64,000 nt of DNA from the NCBI RefSeq assembly GCF_019635515.1, contig NZ_JAHBZI010000002.1, positions 941,001 to 1,005,000 of the forward strand, in the 5' to 3' direction. Every line of letters starts with the position of its first letter. Within the stretch, counting starts at the first letter, position 1. Of the stretch, positions 44,497 to 53,611 are shown piece after piece. The notes beneath the pieces are model-generated. The model was not told the origin of the DNA, ran no database searches, and worked only from the letters and a program-made list of their open reading frames with translations. Position numbers and translations under genes: made by a program. The stretch is from Sphingomonas sp. GTDB lineage: Bacteria; Pseudomonadota; Alphaproteobacteria; Sphingomonadales; Sphingomonadaceae.

Positions 44497-45923
44497 GATT
44501 TGTGAGTGCGGAAGCATCCGAAAGGATCGACCGTATCCTCGCGGCCGATACCGAGAACTTCACCGAGTTGGTGCGAGTTGCCGGATTGCGCCCCGATATC
44601 GACTTTCGCGGTGTCCTGCTGCGCGGTGTCGATTTCAAGGATTGCAGTCTCGCCGCTTATGATTTCGGCGAAACGATCTTCGAGACCTGCCGCTTCGACC
44701 AGATGCGCTTCGACGGCGCCCGCATCGAAGGCGCGGTATTCAGCGGCTGTGATCCGTCGCGTGCCCTCGACTGGCAGGACTGCATAGCCTCCGGCGCGCG
44801 CTTCACGATCGCCAACCTGTCTGCGCGGGATGCCGGTTCCGTGAAAGTGCCGGCGCCGGCACGTGTCGCCTCAGCTCAAGCACCCGCGACCACCAGCGAC
44901 GCCTCGCTACGTGCGCCTGAAGAAGAGGATTGGCGCCCGTCCGGACCGGCGCCGCGTAAACTCCGGCCGAAGGATGCATTCAAGGTCGTCGAGCGCCTGA
45001 TTGAGGAGCAGCGTCACCCGGTGCTGGTTCTCGGTGCGCCAGGTTCGGGCAAGACGTCGCTGCTGATGGGCGTGTTCGAAACGCTGATGTCGTCGCATGA
45101 CATCAACACGAGTTTGGGCAGCGGCGTTACGCCGTCCCATTCGAAATGGCTGCATCACTGGTGGCATCGCGCCGGTCTCTTCGATCATATCGAGCCAGGC
45201 AATTATTTGCGCTATCCGCTGGCGACCGCAGAGCCACCAATGTTGCTGCCAGTTGATCTGTCATTTCGTCGTGCCGCCCCGGCCGTCCGGCTGGCATTCC
45301 TCGAATCGCCTGGGGAAATGCTGCGGCCATCGCTCGAGGAGGATTTGTTCGCCGACGGCGGCTTGGTCCGCACGGTCCTCGAACATTACCCGTTCGCGGT
45401 TTCGATGGTCTATCTCGCGCCGATCCATAATCCCTGGGGCGACGGGCCAGGAGACCGAATCCTGGCAGAGGCGCTGTGTGCCTATCGCAAGCTGCGCACC
45501 TATCCCGACAAGGATCGGCATCTGCTGCTCCTGACCAAGTTCGATGCGCTGTATGAGGCAAAGGCGGAGCCGTGGCATCGCGTGGCGAACTGGCGGGAAG
45601 AGGCGGGAGGCTTAGTCCCGCATCTTTATCCCGACACGCTTCGCATGTTCTCCAGCCTGATGCGCAACGACAAGCATCCCGAGCTCGAAGTCATGCCCTT
45701 CACCGCACATCTCACCAAGGAACGCGACCATCCATTTGGCGCCGATGGGTCGCGGGCAGGCCTGATTCATTGGGTGTGCGACAATGCGATCACCGCGCTC
45801 AATCCGCCGTCGCGGCGAACCTTGAAGCGTGCCCTGCGCGATGCGCTGCCGCATATTCGGGAACCGATCGCGGAAGCCAGAAAGCCCGGCAAGTGGCTGA
45901 ATTCCTGGCTGGCGCTCAAGTGA
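44493..45923 (+). CDS. Pentapeptide-repeat plus P-loop GTPase protein, core of a three-gene operon
   Basis: The 476-residue protein has pentapeptide-like repeats at residues 38-105 (DFRGVLLRGVDFKDCSL..MRFDGARIEGAVFSGC), an Ala/Pro-rich linker, then a P-loop domain. Walker A is VLGAPGSGKTSLL (residues 179-191), the switch/Walker B-like site is LESPGE (271-275), and TKFD (348-351) fits a G4 motif, supporting a TRAFAC-like GTPase. The domain resembles double-GTPase and YcjX-like conflict GTPases by pattern only. Both gene junctions overlap (ATGA and GTGA), so expression is coupled. Confidence 0.75.
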   Translation: MRFVSAEASERIDRILAADTENFTELVRVAGLRPDIDFRGVLLRGVDFKDCSLAAYDFGETIFETCRFDQMRFDGARIEGAVFSGCDPSRALDWQDCIASGARFTIANLSARDAGSVKVPAPARVASAQAPATTSDASLRAPEEEDWRPSGPAPRKLRPKDAFKVVERLIEEQRHPVLVLGAPGSGKTSLLMGVFETLMSSHDINTSLGSGVTPSHSKWLHHWWHRAGLFDHIEPGNYLRYPLATAEPPMLLPVDLSFRRAAPAVRLAFLESPGEMLRPSLEEDLFADGGLVRTVLEHYPFAVSMVYLAPIHNPWGDGPGDRILAEALCAYRKLRTYPDKDRHLLLLTKFDALYEAKAEPWHRVANWREEAGGLVPHLYPDTLRMFSSLMRNDKHPELEVMPFTAHLTKERDHPFGADGSRAGLIHWVCDNAITALNPPSRRTLKRALRDALPHIREPIAEARKPGKWLNSWLALK

Positions 45924-46654
45924 GCGCGGGCGTGATGCGTGCGCAGGCGCTTGTCGCCGACAGCGGCGCTGGAGAGTCGGCGAAGCTGGTCGATCTTGGC
46001 CAAGCACTGGTCAAGCTGCTGGCCACCGTCGGGACGCTGGTCGCCGAGTGGAGCTGGACCGAGCTGATCGTCCGTGCCGGCTGGCTGCCGCACGCATCGA
46101 TACCGCTTGAGCTAGTCTTCGAGGCGCAAGACATTGCCGATACCGACCAGCGCCTGACCGGGCATTTCCGGAGCGACTGGGCGGCGATCTCGGAGAGTCT
46201 GCGCGCATCGGTGGCTGCGGCAGTTGCCGACTCCAACGCCTGCGATGCCTTCGTGCAAAGCCTGCGCGCGCATGATCTTGGGATGTACCGGGTCGCACCG
46301 GTTCTACTCTTTCCGCATGTCGAGCGTCTCGCCCGCGCCAAGCTGCTACCCGGTGCCCAGGGCGCCAGTCCGGCAGTGCCCCTGCAAATGGCTGTTGGAG
46401 AGCTGGGGCCGTCGCAATTCACGATGGCGGGGGTGAGCGGCCTTCGCTTGTATCAGAAGCTGGCCGAGCATCTCTACAAGCAGGTCCGCACCGCCGACGA
46501 AATCGCCGCCGCACAAGCCGATCCAGTGCCCAACCGCAATGCGGCGCTCCATGGCCGCGTCGATTATGCCAGCGAGAAATCGAGCCTCAACATGATGATC
46601 ATGGCCGACTTCATCTTTGACGCCTTGTCGAAGGTGCCACCGGCGCCACGCTAG
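45920..46654 (+). CDS. HEPN-like protein with RNAALH motif, third gene of GTPase operon
   Basis: This 244-residue, mostly helical protein ends with DPVPNRNAALHGRVDYAS, in which R206-N207-x3-H211 fits the RX4-6H signature of HEPN RNases, including the frequent Asn after Arg. The start is a GTG overlapping the GTPase stop. HEPN proteins are common toxin or effector subunits in phage-defence and toxin systems, so this protein is the likely effector of the operon. Catalysis is inferred from the motif only. Confidence 0.65.
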   Translation: MSAGVMRAQALVADSGAGESAKLVDLGQALVKLLATVGTLVAEWSWTELIVRAGWLPHASIPLELVFEAQDIADTDQRLTGHFRSDWAAISESLRASVAAAVADSNACDAFVQSLRAHDLGMYRVAPVLLFPHVERLARAKLLPGAQGASPAVPLQMAVGELGPSQFTMAGVSGLRLYQKLAEHLYKQVRTADEIAAAQADPVPNRNAALHGRVDYASEKSSLNMMIMADFIFDALSKVPPAPR

Positions 46655-46721
46655 AGATCGGTCGCCAGCGCCCCTCATTCAGGTCAGCTGCCGGCGTCGT
46701 CATGCTCTTAAGGTCATCATT

Positions 46722-47324
46722 CTATCGTTTGCAGTTCCACGGCTCGCCAAGTGCCTCACTCCACATCTCCGTTGGCGGGAGTGTTCGCCTGGCGAGATTG
46801 GCCGCTTCAGACGCCGTACCCGACAGGCAGGTTTTGGCTTCACTTGGCCGAAGCAGTGCTGGCATCACCCGGTCATGCCCGACCAGCGCGTTACCGGCGA
46901 CGACGAAGCCGGTGAAGCAAGGGTTTGCGCCCTCCCCCGACCAGATGCCGGCCCAGCCAAACAGGATATCGCTCTCCAGCCCGGACCAGCTCTTGGACGA
47001 GCGGCCGGCGACCCCCGTTGGCGTCGCGAAGCAATCGAGCACGATGATGCAGCGCGATTCGGGCTCAAACAGGAACGGCGATACCTCCCAGAGCTCGCGA
47101 AACCAGATGGTTGGGCAATCATCCTTGCCGCGTAGGCCGAGGCGCCGCTCAGGGATCCCCCAGACAGCCGGGTGCAGTTGGCGCTGGTCCTCCGCCTGCG
47201 TGACGATCAGGCCGCGGCGGGCCGGATAGACTTCGCCGGCCCAGCTCGCATCCGGCGTGAACGCCGCCTCGAATAGACCCGCGGCCTCGCTGAGCGCAGT
47301 ACGGCAGCGATAGATCCGGGTCAT
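46722..47324 (-). CDS. Divergent SRAP/YedK-like protein
   Basis: The 200-residue frame starts MTRIYRCRTALSEAAGLF. It has the SRAP-like string GWAGIWSGEG, FTGFVVAGNALVGHDRVMPALL and the late conserved HDR-MP histidine. In active SRAP (YedK/HMCES) proteins cysteine 2 forms a thiazolidine with abasic sites; here position 2 is threonine and the GFYEW glutamate region reads CFATP, so the classical activity is doubtful. The ATG at 47324 follows the junction with the Dld fragment, which lies in the same frame upstream. Confidence 0.6.
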   Translation of the reverse strand: MTRIYRCRTALSEAAGLFEAAFTPDASWAGEVYPARRGLIVTQAEDQRQLHPAVWGIPERRLGLRGKDDCPTIWFRELWEVSPFLFEPESRCIIVLDCFATPTGVAGRSSKSWSGLESDILFGWAGIWSGEGANPCFTGFVVAGNALVGHDRVMPALLRPSEAKTCLSGTASEAANLARRTLPPTEMWSEALGEPWNCKR

Positions 47325-47339
47325 GGCATCCCCATTGTC

Positions 47340-47639
47340 GTCCGGGCTATCCGCCCAGCCCGGGGCGTGGCTGAGCTTGCCGATCCCGGAGTTGAAGCGG
47401 TTGAGCGGGTCGAGCCGGCGATACTGCGCCGCCAGCGGCGCCTTGGCGCGGTAGCTATGGCCGACATTATGCTCCGCTGGATATTCTGCCCCGCGCGCAT
47501 CAAGCGTGTCCAACAGGATCTGCTTGATCGCTGCGCTGTCAACCCCGGCGCGCAGCACATAGTCCTGATGAAGTACGTGACACAGAAAATGCCCGTAATA
47601 GACTTTGTGGACGATCCACGGCTGCACCGCTTGCGGCAT
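47340..47639 (-). pseudogene. C-terminal fragment of D-lactate dehydrogenase (Dld type)
   Basis: In frame with the SRAP-like gene and just upstream, about 85 codons match the end of quinone-linked Dld: IVHKVYYGHFLCHVLHQDYV, LLDARGAEYPAEHNVGHSY and YRRLDPLNRFNSGIGKL. Intact Dld has about 570 residues, and the rest is missing; upstream sequence does not match it in any frame read. The piece is a remnant brought next to the SRAP gene by deletion or transfer. Confidence 0.75.
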
Positions 47640-48060
47640 CGACCCGTTTGAGAATCCCGAACGGGCGCGGACTTGCTGGGAAAGCCACTTGGCACGGGCA
47701 CGATGGGTGGTGGGTGACGGCCTGGCCGCGGCGCTGGCGGCATTTGAGAGTAGCAGGTAGCGCCTACGGCGCCGGATGCGGAATGCGGTTTTGATAGAGC
47801 GTACTCTGGCCGCTGGGACAGCGACCAGGGTCCGCGCTTGTCTTGTGCCGCATGCACGCTTGCTCGGCGCCGGAGAGGCGCGGCGGCGGCAGGCGCACCG
47901 CTGCGCGCGCACGCCGCCTTGCCCATGGCGTTCGCAAGAGTGCCGTTGTTGATTGCGCCTTTGGCGCGAAGGGGTGTGGTTAGGTTCGTGTTCTTGGGGT
48001 GACGCGCGGGATTATGGCAGCCGGTCGCAAAGCCTGGATCGCATCCTTACCTTAACGGTC
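47640..48060. other. Gap before the CHAT protease gene with no supported gene
   Basis: About 420 bp of GC-rich sequence. Both strands have open frames, but they are arginine/alanine/serine-rich shadows. The CHAT gene promoter should be here; CTTACCTTAACGG just before its ATG is a weak translation context. Confidence 0.45.
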
Positions 48061-51000
48061 ATGGACGAAGACCTACCCCGCGATTTCGAAGGCTTGATCC
48101 GCCATGTCCTGTCTGGCGAGGATGCCGGGCCGGGCAATGTCCAGCTGATCTGCCTGCCGATCGGCCATTGGTCGGATCGAATCGGCACCTTCTTTGCCTA
48201 TCTTTTGCTGCTGCATCAGGACGAGCAGCGCGTGTTCGAACGACTGCGGTTGATCGTTCCCCCCGGAACCGACGAAGAGGATGCGGCGCGGTTTGTCGCC
48301 GAGGCAGCTGACGCAACCTATACGCGCGCGGGCAATCCCTCCGCGCAGGACGGACGCGTTGCCCGCTTGCAGGCGCGCATCGAAGTGGTCGTCGCGGCCA
48401 GTCATGATGCCGATGTGCTGCTGGCCTTGGCGCAGGATGCGCCGGCGGACCGGGCTGTGGCGGTGGTCGAGGCCGCAGGCTACCGGGTGCCGGGTCTGGC
48501 AAATGCCACGCCCGAGGAAGGCGAGGGCATGCTCGGTTCGGACGAGACCTGGGCACCGCATCTGGAGCAGGTCGCCCAGTCGCTTGGTGCGCGGGCAGGG
48601 GAGGGGTATTTCTTCCTGCTCGATCTCGGCTTGTTCAAACCGAGCGGACCGGTGCTGGCGATGCTGCAGGACATTCCCAATTGCGCGATCCTGACCGGAT
48701 CACTCGACGATCCCGAAGCAGCGATCGATGCCCGCATGCCGGATTGGCGCCGCCTGATGATCGCCGGGCAAATCGGTCAGGTGCTGCAGGAACTCGATGC
48801 AATCGATGGCCTGGACGCACGCGAAAAGGAAGTCGTGCGCATCCAGCTGCTCGATGGCGGCGGCTTGAAGTCGCAGGCGCTCGCGGCGCTGCGCGAATTT
48901 GATTGCAGCATAGCGCTGCCGCCCAGCGTCGCCGTCAAGTTCGCGCATATCGCCGCTGAAGGCGGGGCCTCGGCCCTGGCGGATATGTTGTTGCGTCCGG
49001 TAGCCGCGGATCTGACGGGACGCGAGGCGTTGCAAACCGCCTTGCTGGCCGCCGGACGCATCGGCGATGCTGCGCTAGGGGGGAAGATCGAAGCGTTGCT
49101 CGCCGCGGAATTTCCCGGGTCGGAGGTTCTGCGCGACTATTGCTATCGCCGTGCCGTCGGTGCTGGCGATCATGCCGGTGCTGCCGCGGTGATGGCCGGC
49201 GTTGAAGGGGCCGGGGACGCGGTGGCCCTGCATCTCGCTTTGGCTGATGCCTTTGCCGGTCCCGGTCTCCCGGATTATGATGCATTGGTGTCCTCCGCCG
49301 GCGGCGATGCCGAGCTTGCTGTCAAATATCTGATCATGGCTGCCGCCGATGCGCTGCGCCGCGGTGCCTTGGTCCATGCCCTGGAATTGTCGCTCGATCC
49401 ACGGCTGGCGGATCGTCCGCAGGGCTCGGGGACCTTGCTTGGCGTGCTTGAGCAATTGCTGATCAATCGCCCCGGCGGCGTGATGGCCGTCACCCTCGAC
49501 CGTATTGAAGCCGGGATCGCCTTGCTGTGCCGGCGGCTTGCCAGTGCCCCAGCCAATGGGTCGTTGCGCGCCGGTCTCATCGATCTGCTCGAACCTGGCG
49601 TCGCTGGCGACGACGGCTTGCCGATCGTCCTGGCGCAGATGCTGAGCGCAGCCTCGCGCCCGCAATTTCCCAGCGTCGCGCCGGAACTGCCGGATGTGCC
49701 TGCGCTTGGCGCCCTCTACAATCTCGGCTTGCGGGAAGCGGTCGAGCGCTGGGTCGAGGCGCAAGCGCCGATCCAGGTCGGGCGTACGCCATTTCCGGTC
49801 GACGATTTGCCGGCGGATCCGGGCGAGATTGCTACTGCCGTCTATTATTTTCTCGCCGATTCAGCCGAGCACGGCATCATGGCCGACCAGGATCTGAGCG
49901 TGGAGCTGGCGCTGGGTGCGGCGCTCGCTCCGTACGCCGCTAGGCCCGATCTCGATCTGGTGATGATCCGCACCAGCGCGGTCGGCCTTGCCATGGGCGG
50001 CGCCCACCAGCCGGCTCGCGACCTTGCCGAAATGCTTTTGCAACGCGCAGATACCCCGCGCCGGCGGCGTCTCGCCTGGTTCGGGCTGGCCGATATTTAT
50101 CACCGCTGCGACAATCGCTTGCTCAGCGCACTCTATGCAACGCTTGGTATTCTTGCCGATGACGCAGTCGACGATGATCAGCTTTGGCATGAGACGCTGA
50201 CCCTGGCGCGTGTTCTGCGCGACAATGGCCTGACACCCCATGCCGATCAGGTTCTCGCCGCGGCGGAAGCCTTGCTCACGCAGATGGGTCAGGGCGGCCA
50301 ATATGGTCACCGCATCACGACAATGCGGCTGCTCAACCGGCTTCGCGCCGGAACCGACGGCGACGCTGTCTCCTTTATTGCCGGTTTGCGGACCGAGGCC
50401 ATCGCCAATGGCCGGATCGTCGTCGAGCGCGGCGATATGCCGGCACCGGCAGCGATGCTGCTCAGCCAACTCAATCGCTTCGCGCGCGAACTGGGCATGG
50501 CGAGCGACCCCGAGGCAGAGCGCCTGGCGGACGCCTTGCACGCGCGGCTCGGCGGTCGGCTCGGCGACCGTGTCGCAGTCTATGGCCGCGATGCGCCGGG
50601 CCCCGACGACTTGCTGACTTTGCTGCGGACGTCGCAGGACACCCGCTATTCCGACGATGTCGGCAAGGATGCGCATGACGCTGCGCTGACTGCCAGGCGC
50701 GCACTTGCTGCCGACGCGCTGCTTGCCGATCCGGCTTGGGCGGCGCTGGCACTCGAACTATGCTGTGATCGCGCCATTGCCGCGCCGGGCTGGGATGGCC
50801 TTCGCGTCCCGCCGCCGGCGCCGGCTAGTGGCGATGCCCTGGCTGAGACTGCTCGCCATCTGTCCAACCAAAGCCTCAGTCTTGTTCAGGCCGCCTTTGC
50901 GAATGACGACAGCCTGGTCAAACTGGTTGCGCAAGCAGGGGATCTGCACGTCTCCCGCGAGGACAAGGCCGGTATCGACTTGCCGGGCCTGCGCAGCTGG

Positions 51001-51825
51001 AAGGAGCGCTATCCCTTCGCCTATGGCACCGCCGATCTCGATGCCAACCGCTTCTACACCTCGACCGAGGAATTGCGGATTGCTGACGTGCCGGCCGGGG
51101 CTACCGTGCTGATCGGCGACACGCATCTCCGCTCGCTGCCGCCGACCTTGCTGCGGATCGGGGATCGCTTTGCCGGCGAGCAGCAAGCCATGGCGGCAGC
51201 GCCCTCGCTTGGCTGGCTGCATGCGGCGCAGAATGCGCAATCGCTGGGCGATGGCCGGCGGCTAGCCTGGATTTCGGATGCGACCACCAAGGGTACGACG
51301 CTGGCGACGCTTGCCGACCGGATGGAGGACAGCCTCACCAGCCATGGCTTTCTGCTGGATCGCGGCAGTGCACTGCCCACCGGCTTTGCCGGCGCGTCGA
51401 TGGCGATCCTTGCCGCCCATGGCAGCCTCAACCGCGAGGCTAGTGCCTTCCAGGTGGTCAGTGACGAAGGCCGTCTTGCTGTCTCCGCCGGTGACCTTGC
51501 CGCAGCGCTCCACAATGTTGGCATCGTCATTCTGTTCGTCTGCAGTGGCGGCCGCTCCGACGCCCACCCTGCCGCCGATGCGACCTTGGGGCTGGCCCGT
51601 GACCTGCTCGATCATGGCGTCCAGGCCGTGATAGCATCGCCCTGGCCGCTCGAATCGATCGTGCCGCCACCCTGGCTCGATGCGTTTCTGCCGCACTGGG
51701 CTGCCGGTGACCGACTGATCAATGCGGTGCATGCCGCCAATCAGGCGATGTTTGCGCGCTGGCCGCATGATTACGCCAAGGGCTTGGCGATGAACCTGTT
51801 TGGCAACCCGCTGCTCCGCGCCTGA
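48061..51825 (+). CDS. Large helical-repeat protein with C-terminal CHAT protease domain
   Basis: The 1254-residue protein is mostly alpha-helical solenoid (about residues 200-950, many AL/LA repeats such as LADMLLRPVAADLTGREAL) and ends in a CHAT caspase-like domain from about residue 1000. The catalytic dyad is visible as H1120 in LAAHGS and C1161 in FVCSGGRSDAHP, followed by GLARDLLDHGVQAVIASPWPL, the usual CHAT substrate-loop region. CHAT proteases act as death effectors in several bacterial conflict systems. The start MDEDLPRDFEGL was chosen over one 36 codons upstream. Confidence 0.85.
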   Translation: MDEDLPRDFEGLIRHVLSGEDAGPGNVQLICLPIGHWSDRIGTFFAYLLLLHQDEQRVFERLRLIVPPGTDEEDAARFVAEAADATYTRAGNPSAQDGRVARLQARIEVVVAASHDADVLLALAQDAPADRAVAVVEAAGYRVPGLANATPEEGEGMLGSDETWAPHLEQVAQSLGARAGEGYFFLLDLGLFKPSGPVLAMLQDIPNCAILTGSLDDPEAAIDARMPDWRRLMIAGQIGQVLQELDAIDGLDAREKEVVRIQLLDGGGLKSQALAALREFDCSIALPPSVAVKFAHIAAEGGASALADMLLRPVAADLTGREALQTALLAAGRIGDAALGGKIEALLAAEFPGSEVLRDYCYRRAVGAGDHAGAAAVMAGVEGAGDAVALHLALADAFAGPGLPDYDALVSSAGGDAELAVKYLIMAAADALRRGALVHALELSLDPRLADRPQGSGTLLGVLEQLLINRPGGVMAVTLDRIEAGIALLCRRLASAPANGSLRAGLIDLLEPGVAGDDGLPIVLAQMLSAASRPQFPSVAPELPDVPALGALYNLGLREAVERWVEAQAPIQVGRTPFPVDDLPADPGEIATAVYYFLADSAEHGIMADQDLSVELALGAALAPYAARPDLDLVMIRTSAVGLAMGGAHQPARDLAEMLLQRADTPRRRRLAWFGLADIYHRCDNRLLSALYATLGILADDAVDDDQLWHETLTLARVLRDNGLTPHADQVLAAAEALLTQMGQGGQYGHRITTMRLLNRLRAGTDGDAVSFIAGLRTEAIANGRIVVERGDMPAPAAMLLSQLNRFARELGMASDPEAERLADALHARLGGRLGDRVAVYGRDAPGPDDLLTLLRTSQDTRYSDDVGKDAHDAALTARRALAADALLADPAWAALALELCCDRAIAAPGWDGLRVPPPAPASGDALAETARHLSNQSLSLVQAAFANDDSLVKLVAQAGDLHVSREDKAGIDLPGLRSWKERYPFAYGTADLDANRFYTSTEELRIADVPAGATVLIGDTHLRSLPPTLLRIGDRFAGEQQAMAAAPSLGWLHAAQNAQSLGDGRRLAWISDATTKGTTLATLADRMEDSLTSHGFLLDRGSALPTGFAGASMAILAAHGSLNREASAFQVVSDEGRLAVSAGDLAAALHNVGIVILFVCSGGRSDAHPAADATLGLARDLLDHGVQAVIASPWPLESIVPPPWLDAFLPHWAAGDRLINAVHAANQAMFARWPHDYAKGLAMNLFGNPLLRA

Positions 51826-52174
51826 AGGAACGCTTTGGCGGAGTTTGGGTGCGGGCGGGAGCTGCGCTGAGCGACCTGCGCAGGAGAATTTGTCGAAGGT
51901 TGCGCTGCAGGAAATCGCGGCGCTGCACCGGGCCAGCTTCGTGGTGAGAGGCAGGGCAGGGGGTGGGCTTATGCGCAGCGCCGACTAAGGCGCTGCGATG
52001 ACTAATTGATGACGCGCTAAAGACAAAGCTTGACTAGCTGCACGATAGCATTGGTAAAAGCGCCGGAAATATTCGGCTGGTTTCGCCCGCCGGAGTATCG
52101 AGGGGGACGGGGCCGTTTCGATTTTCGAATTCGACGCCGCCGACATTGTCATTGTCGGCAAGGACCGATGTGGC
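51826..52174. other. CHAT gene 3' flank and possible promoter for the next gene
   Basis: TTGACT (52030-52035) and GGTAAA (52053-52058) are 17 bp apart and may form a promoter. A GAGGGGGACGGGG stretch at about 52099-52112 resembles a ribosome site. The frame of the next gene is open from 52058, encoding FEFDAADIVIVGKDRCG before the first ATG. Confidence 0.45.
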
Positions 52175-52912
52175 ATGGAAGCGCTCCGCGCTAGCGAGGC
52201 TATGCCCGCTGGCTTGGTGCTGTTCGGTCTCGCCGACCTAGCCTGGGCGGGCAAGGTGCCGCCGAACCTGATCATCGATCAGTTCGATCTCGAAAATCAG
52301 GTGGACAGTCTCAAGCGCTTTGCCGGGCATCGCGTTTTCCTGGCAGGCGGCGTCCCGGTGCGTGGTACGCTCAGCGTGGTGGTGCCGCCGGACCTGGTTG
52401 CCCAGCGCAGCGCCTTGAACACAACCGTCGCCCGCCTGTTCCCGGGGGCATTGGAGAATGCCTGTCGCCATGCCGGTTTGGAGCTTGGCTCGCTGCACGA
52501 TGTTGTCGTGGCAGACTATCAGTCGCCGGCCAAACCGCTCGGCGTGCCGTTGGCACAAGCTATGCTGGGGTCGTCCGTCTCCAAGGCGCTCAACAAGACC
52601 GCGCACAAAATCTGCAAGCGGCGCGATGACAGCTCAATCGATTTTTCCGCAGCGACCATCGGCGGCAAGCCGACACTGTTGGTGTCCCGCCGGATCAGCC
52701 AGCGGGCTGTCGACGAGAATTGCCCGGCCTTCGACACCGGCTTTATCGATCTGGCGCTGGTCCGTGCCGCGATCGCCAGCAAGTTCGAGCAGCTGATTAT
52801 TGCCGAAGATGTGCTGGTACTGGACGGTGCAGCGGTCGCGGCCCTAGCCGAACAAGGCGAAATCGGTCTTTTCCACACGCGCGTCGAGGACTTCCTTTGC
52901 CTCCGCGACTAG
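52175..52912 (+). CDS. Unknown protein of 245+ residues following the CHAT gene
   Basis: The protein from the ATG at 52175 contains AGLVLFGLADLAWAGKVPP, LKRFAGHRVFLAGGVPVRG, VVVADYQSP and IIAEDVLVLDGAAV, an alpha/beta pattern. No family is recognised. The in-frame upstream stretch IVIVGKDRCG looks like part of the fold, so translation may begin earlier, perhaps at a non-canonical ATT (52121) after the GAGGGG sequence. The 3' end overlaps the convergent gene by 69 bp, which is unusually deep. Confidence 0.6.
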   Translation: MEALRASEAMPAGLVLFGLADLAWAGKVPPNLIIDQFDLENQVDSLKRFAGHRVFLAGGVPVRGTLSVVVPPDLVAQRSALNTTVARLFPGALENACRHAGLELGSLHDVVVADYQSPAKPLGVPLAQAMLGSSVSKALNKTAHKICKRRDDSSIDFSAATIGGKPTLLVSRRISQRAVDENCPAFDTGFIDLALVRAAIASKFEQLIIAEDVLVLDGAAVAALAEQGEIGLFHTRVEDFLCLRD

Positions 52913-53611
52913 CAGATTGAACGGCCGGCGCTCGGGCTGTTCGCGCTCGACAGGCGCCTGACGAAATTTATTGGTGACCGCAGCGCTGAACGCATTGACG
53001 CGCCCAGCTGCTTCATGCGGCGACAAATCAACAAAGCCGCTCTGCGACAGGACGTAGCAGCGCGGATTCTGGTGCGGATTGACCACCACCATCGGCAGCA
53101 GCAAAGCGACGAGGTCGCACTGGGTAATCGCCAGGCTGCGCGTCTCGAACCATTCTTCGTCCATGAATTCACGTTCGATGCTGGTGCGGGTGTCGAGCCG
53201 GTCGCAAAAAGCGATGACATCGACCGTGCCGAACTGCCCCTTGATCGCCTTGATCACGCCGTCATAGGCTTGCGGCTGGCTCAGGCGGCTCTGAACAAAA
53301 TCCGGTAAAATCAACCAGATACGCTTGGCGCCAGCAATCGCATCCATCAGCCCGGAAGTTGCGGTCGCCGCGCGTAGACGATTGGCGAGGTCGCCAAAGT
53401 CTTCTTCGATCGCTTCGAGGAACCGTTCGCGTAATACCGGCGACTGATTGCCGACATTCTCGCTGATCAGGCGAAGATCAGTTTCGCCAAAATAGGCAGT
53501 TTCACCGCGAATGCCTTTCGCGACTGCTTGGCGTGATTTACTGATGATCGCGGCGGCGCCGCTCGCCGTCAAGCCCGCTACTTCCAGCAGGCGCCTGTCC
53601 AACGCAGACAT
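52844..53611 (-). CDS. Unknown protein with HTH-like N-terminus, convergent with previous gene
   Basis: The 255-residue protein opens MSALDRRLLEVAGLTASGAAAIISKSRQAVAKGIRG, which reads as a helix-turn-helix of the kind found in small regulators. The remainder is alpha/beta, with AKRIWLILPDFVQSRL, VDVIAFCDRLDTRTS and DLVALLLPMVVVNPHQNPRCYV. It could sense a signal and bind DNA near its own promoter in the AT-rich 53612-53936 region. No family is recognised. Its 3' end overlaps the previous gene by 69 bp. Confidence 0.6.
   Translation of the reverse strand: MSALDRRLLEVAGLTASGAAAIISKSRQAVAKGIRGETAYFGETDLRLISENVGNQSPVLRERFLEAIEEDFGDLANRLRAATATSGLMDAIAGAKRIWLILPDFVQSRLSQPQAYDGVIKAIKGQFGTVDVIAFCDRLDTRTSIEREFMDEEWFETRSLAITQCDLVALLLPMVVVNPHQNPRCYVLSQSGFVDLSPHEAAGRVNAFSAAVTNKFRQAPVEREQPERRPFNLLVAEAKEVLDARVEKTDFALFG

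Noticed and set aside
46722..47912. A single 396-residue protein spanning Dld-like and SRAP-like parts
   Set aside because: The first 91 codons are Arg-rich with no similarity, and the remainder clearly consists of two unrelated protein ends or wholes; a merged gene is less likely than a remnant plus a gene.
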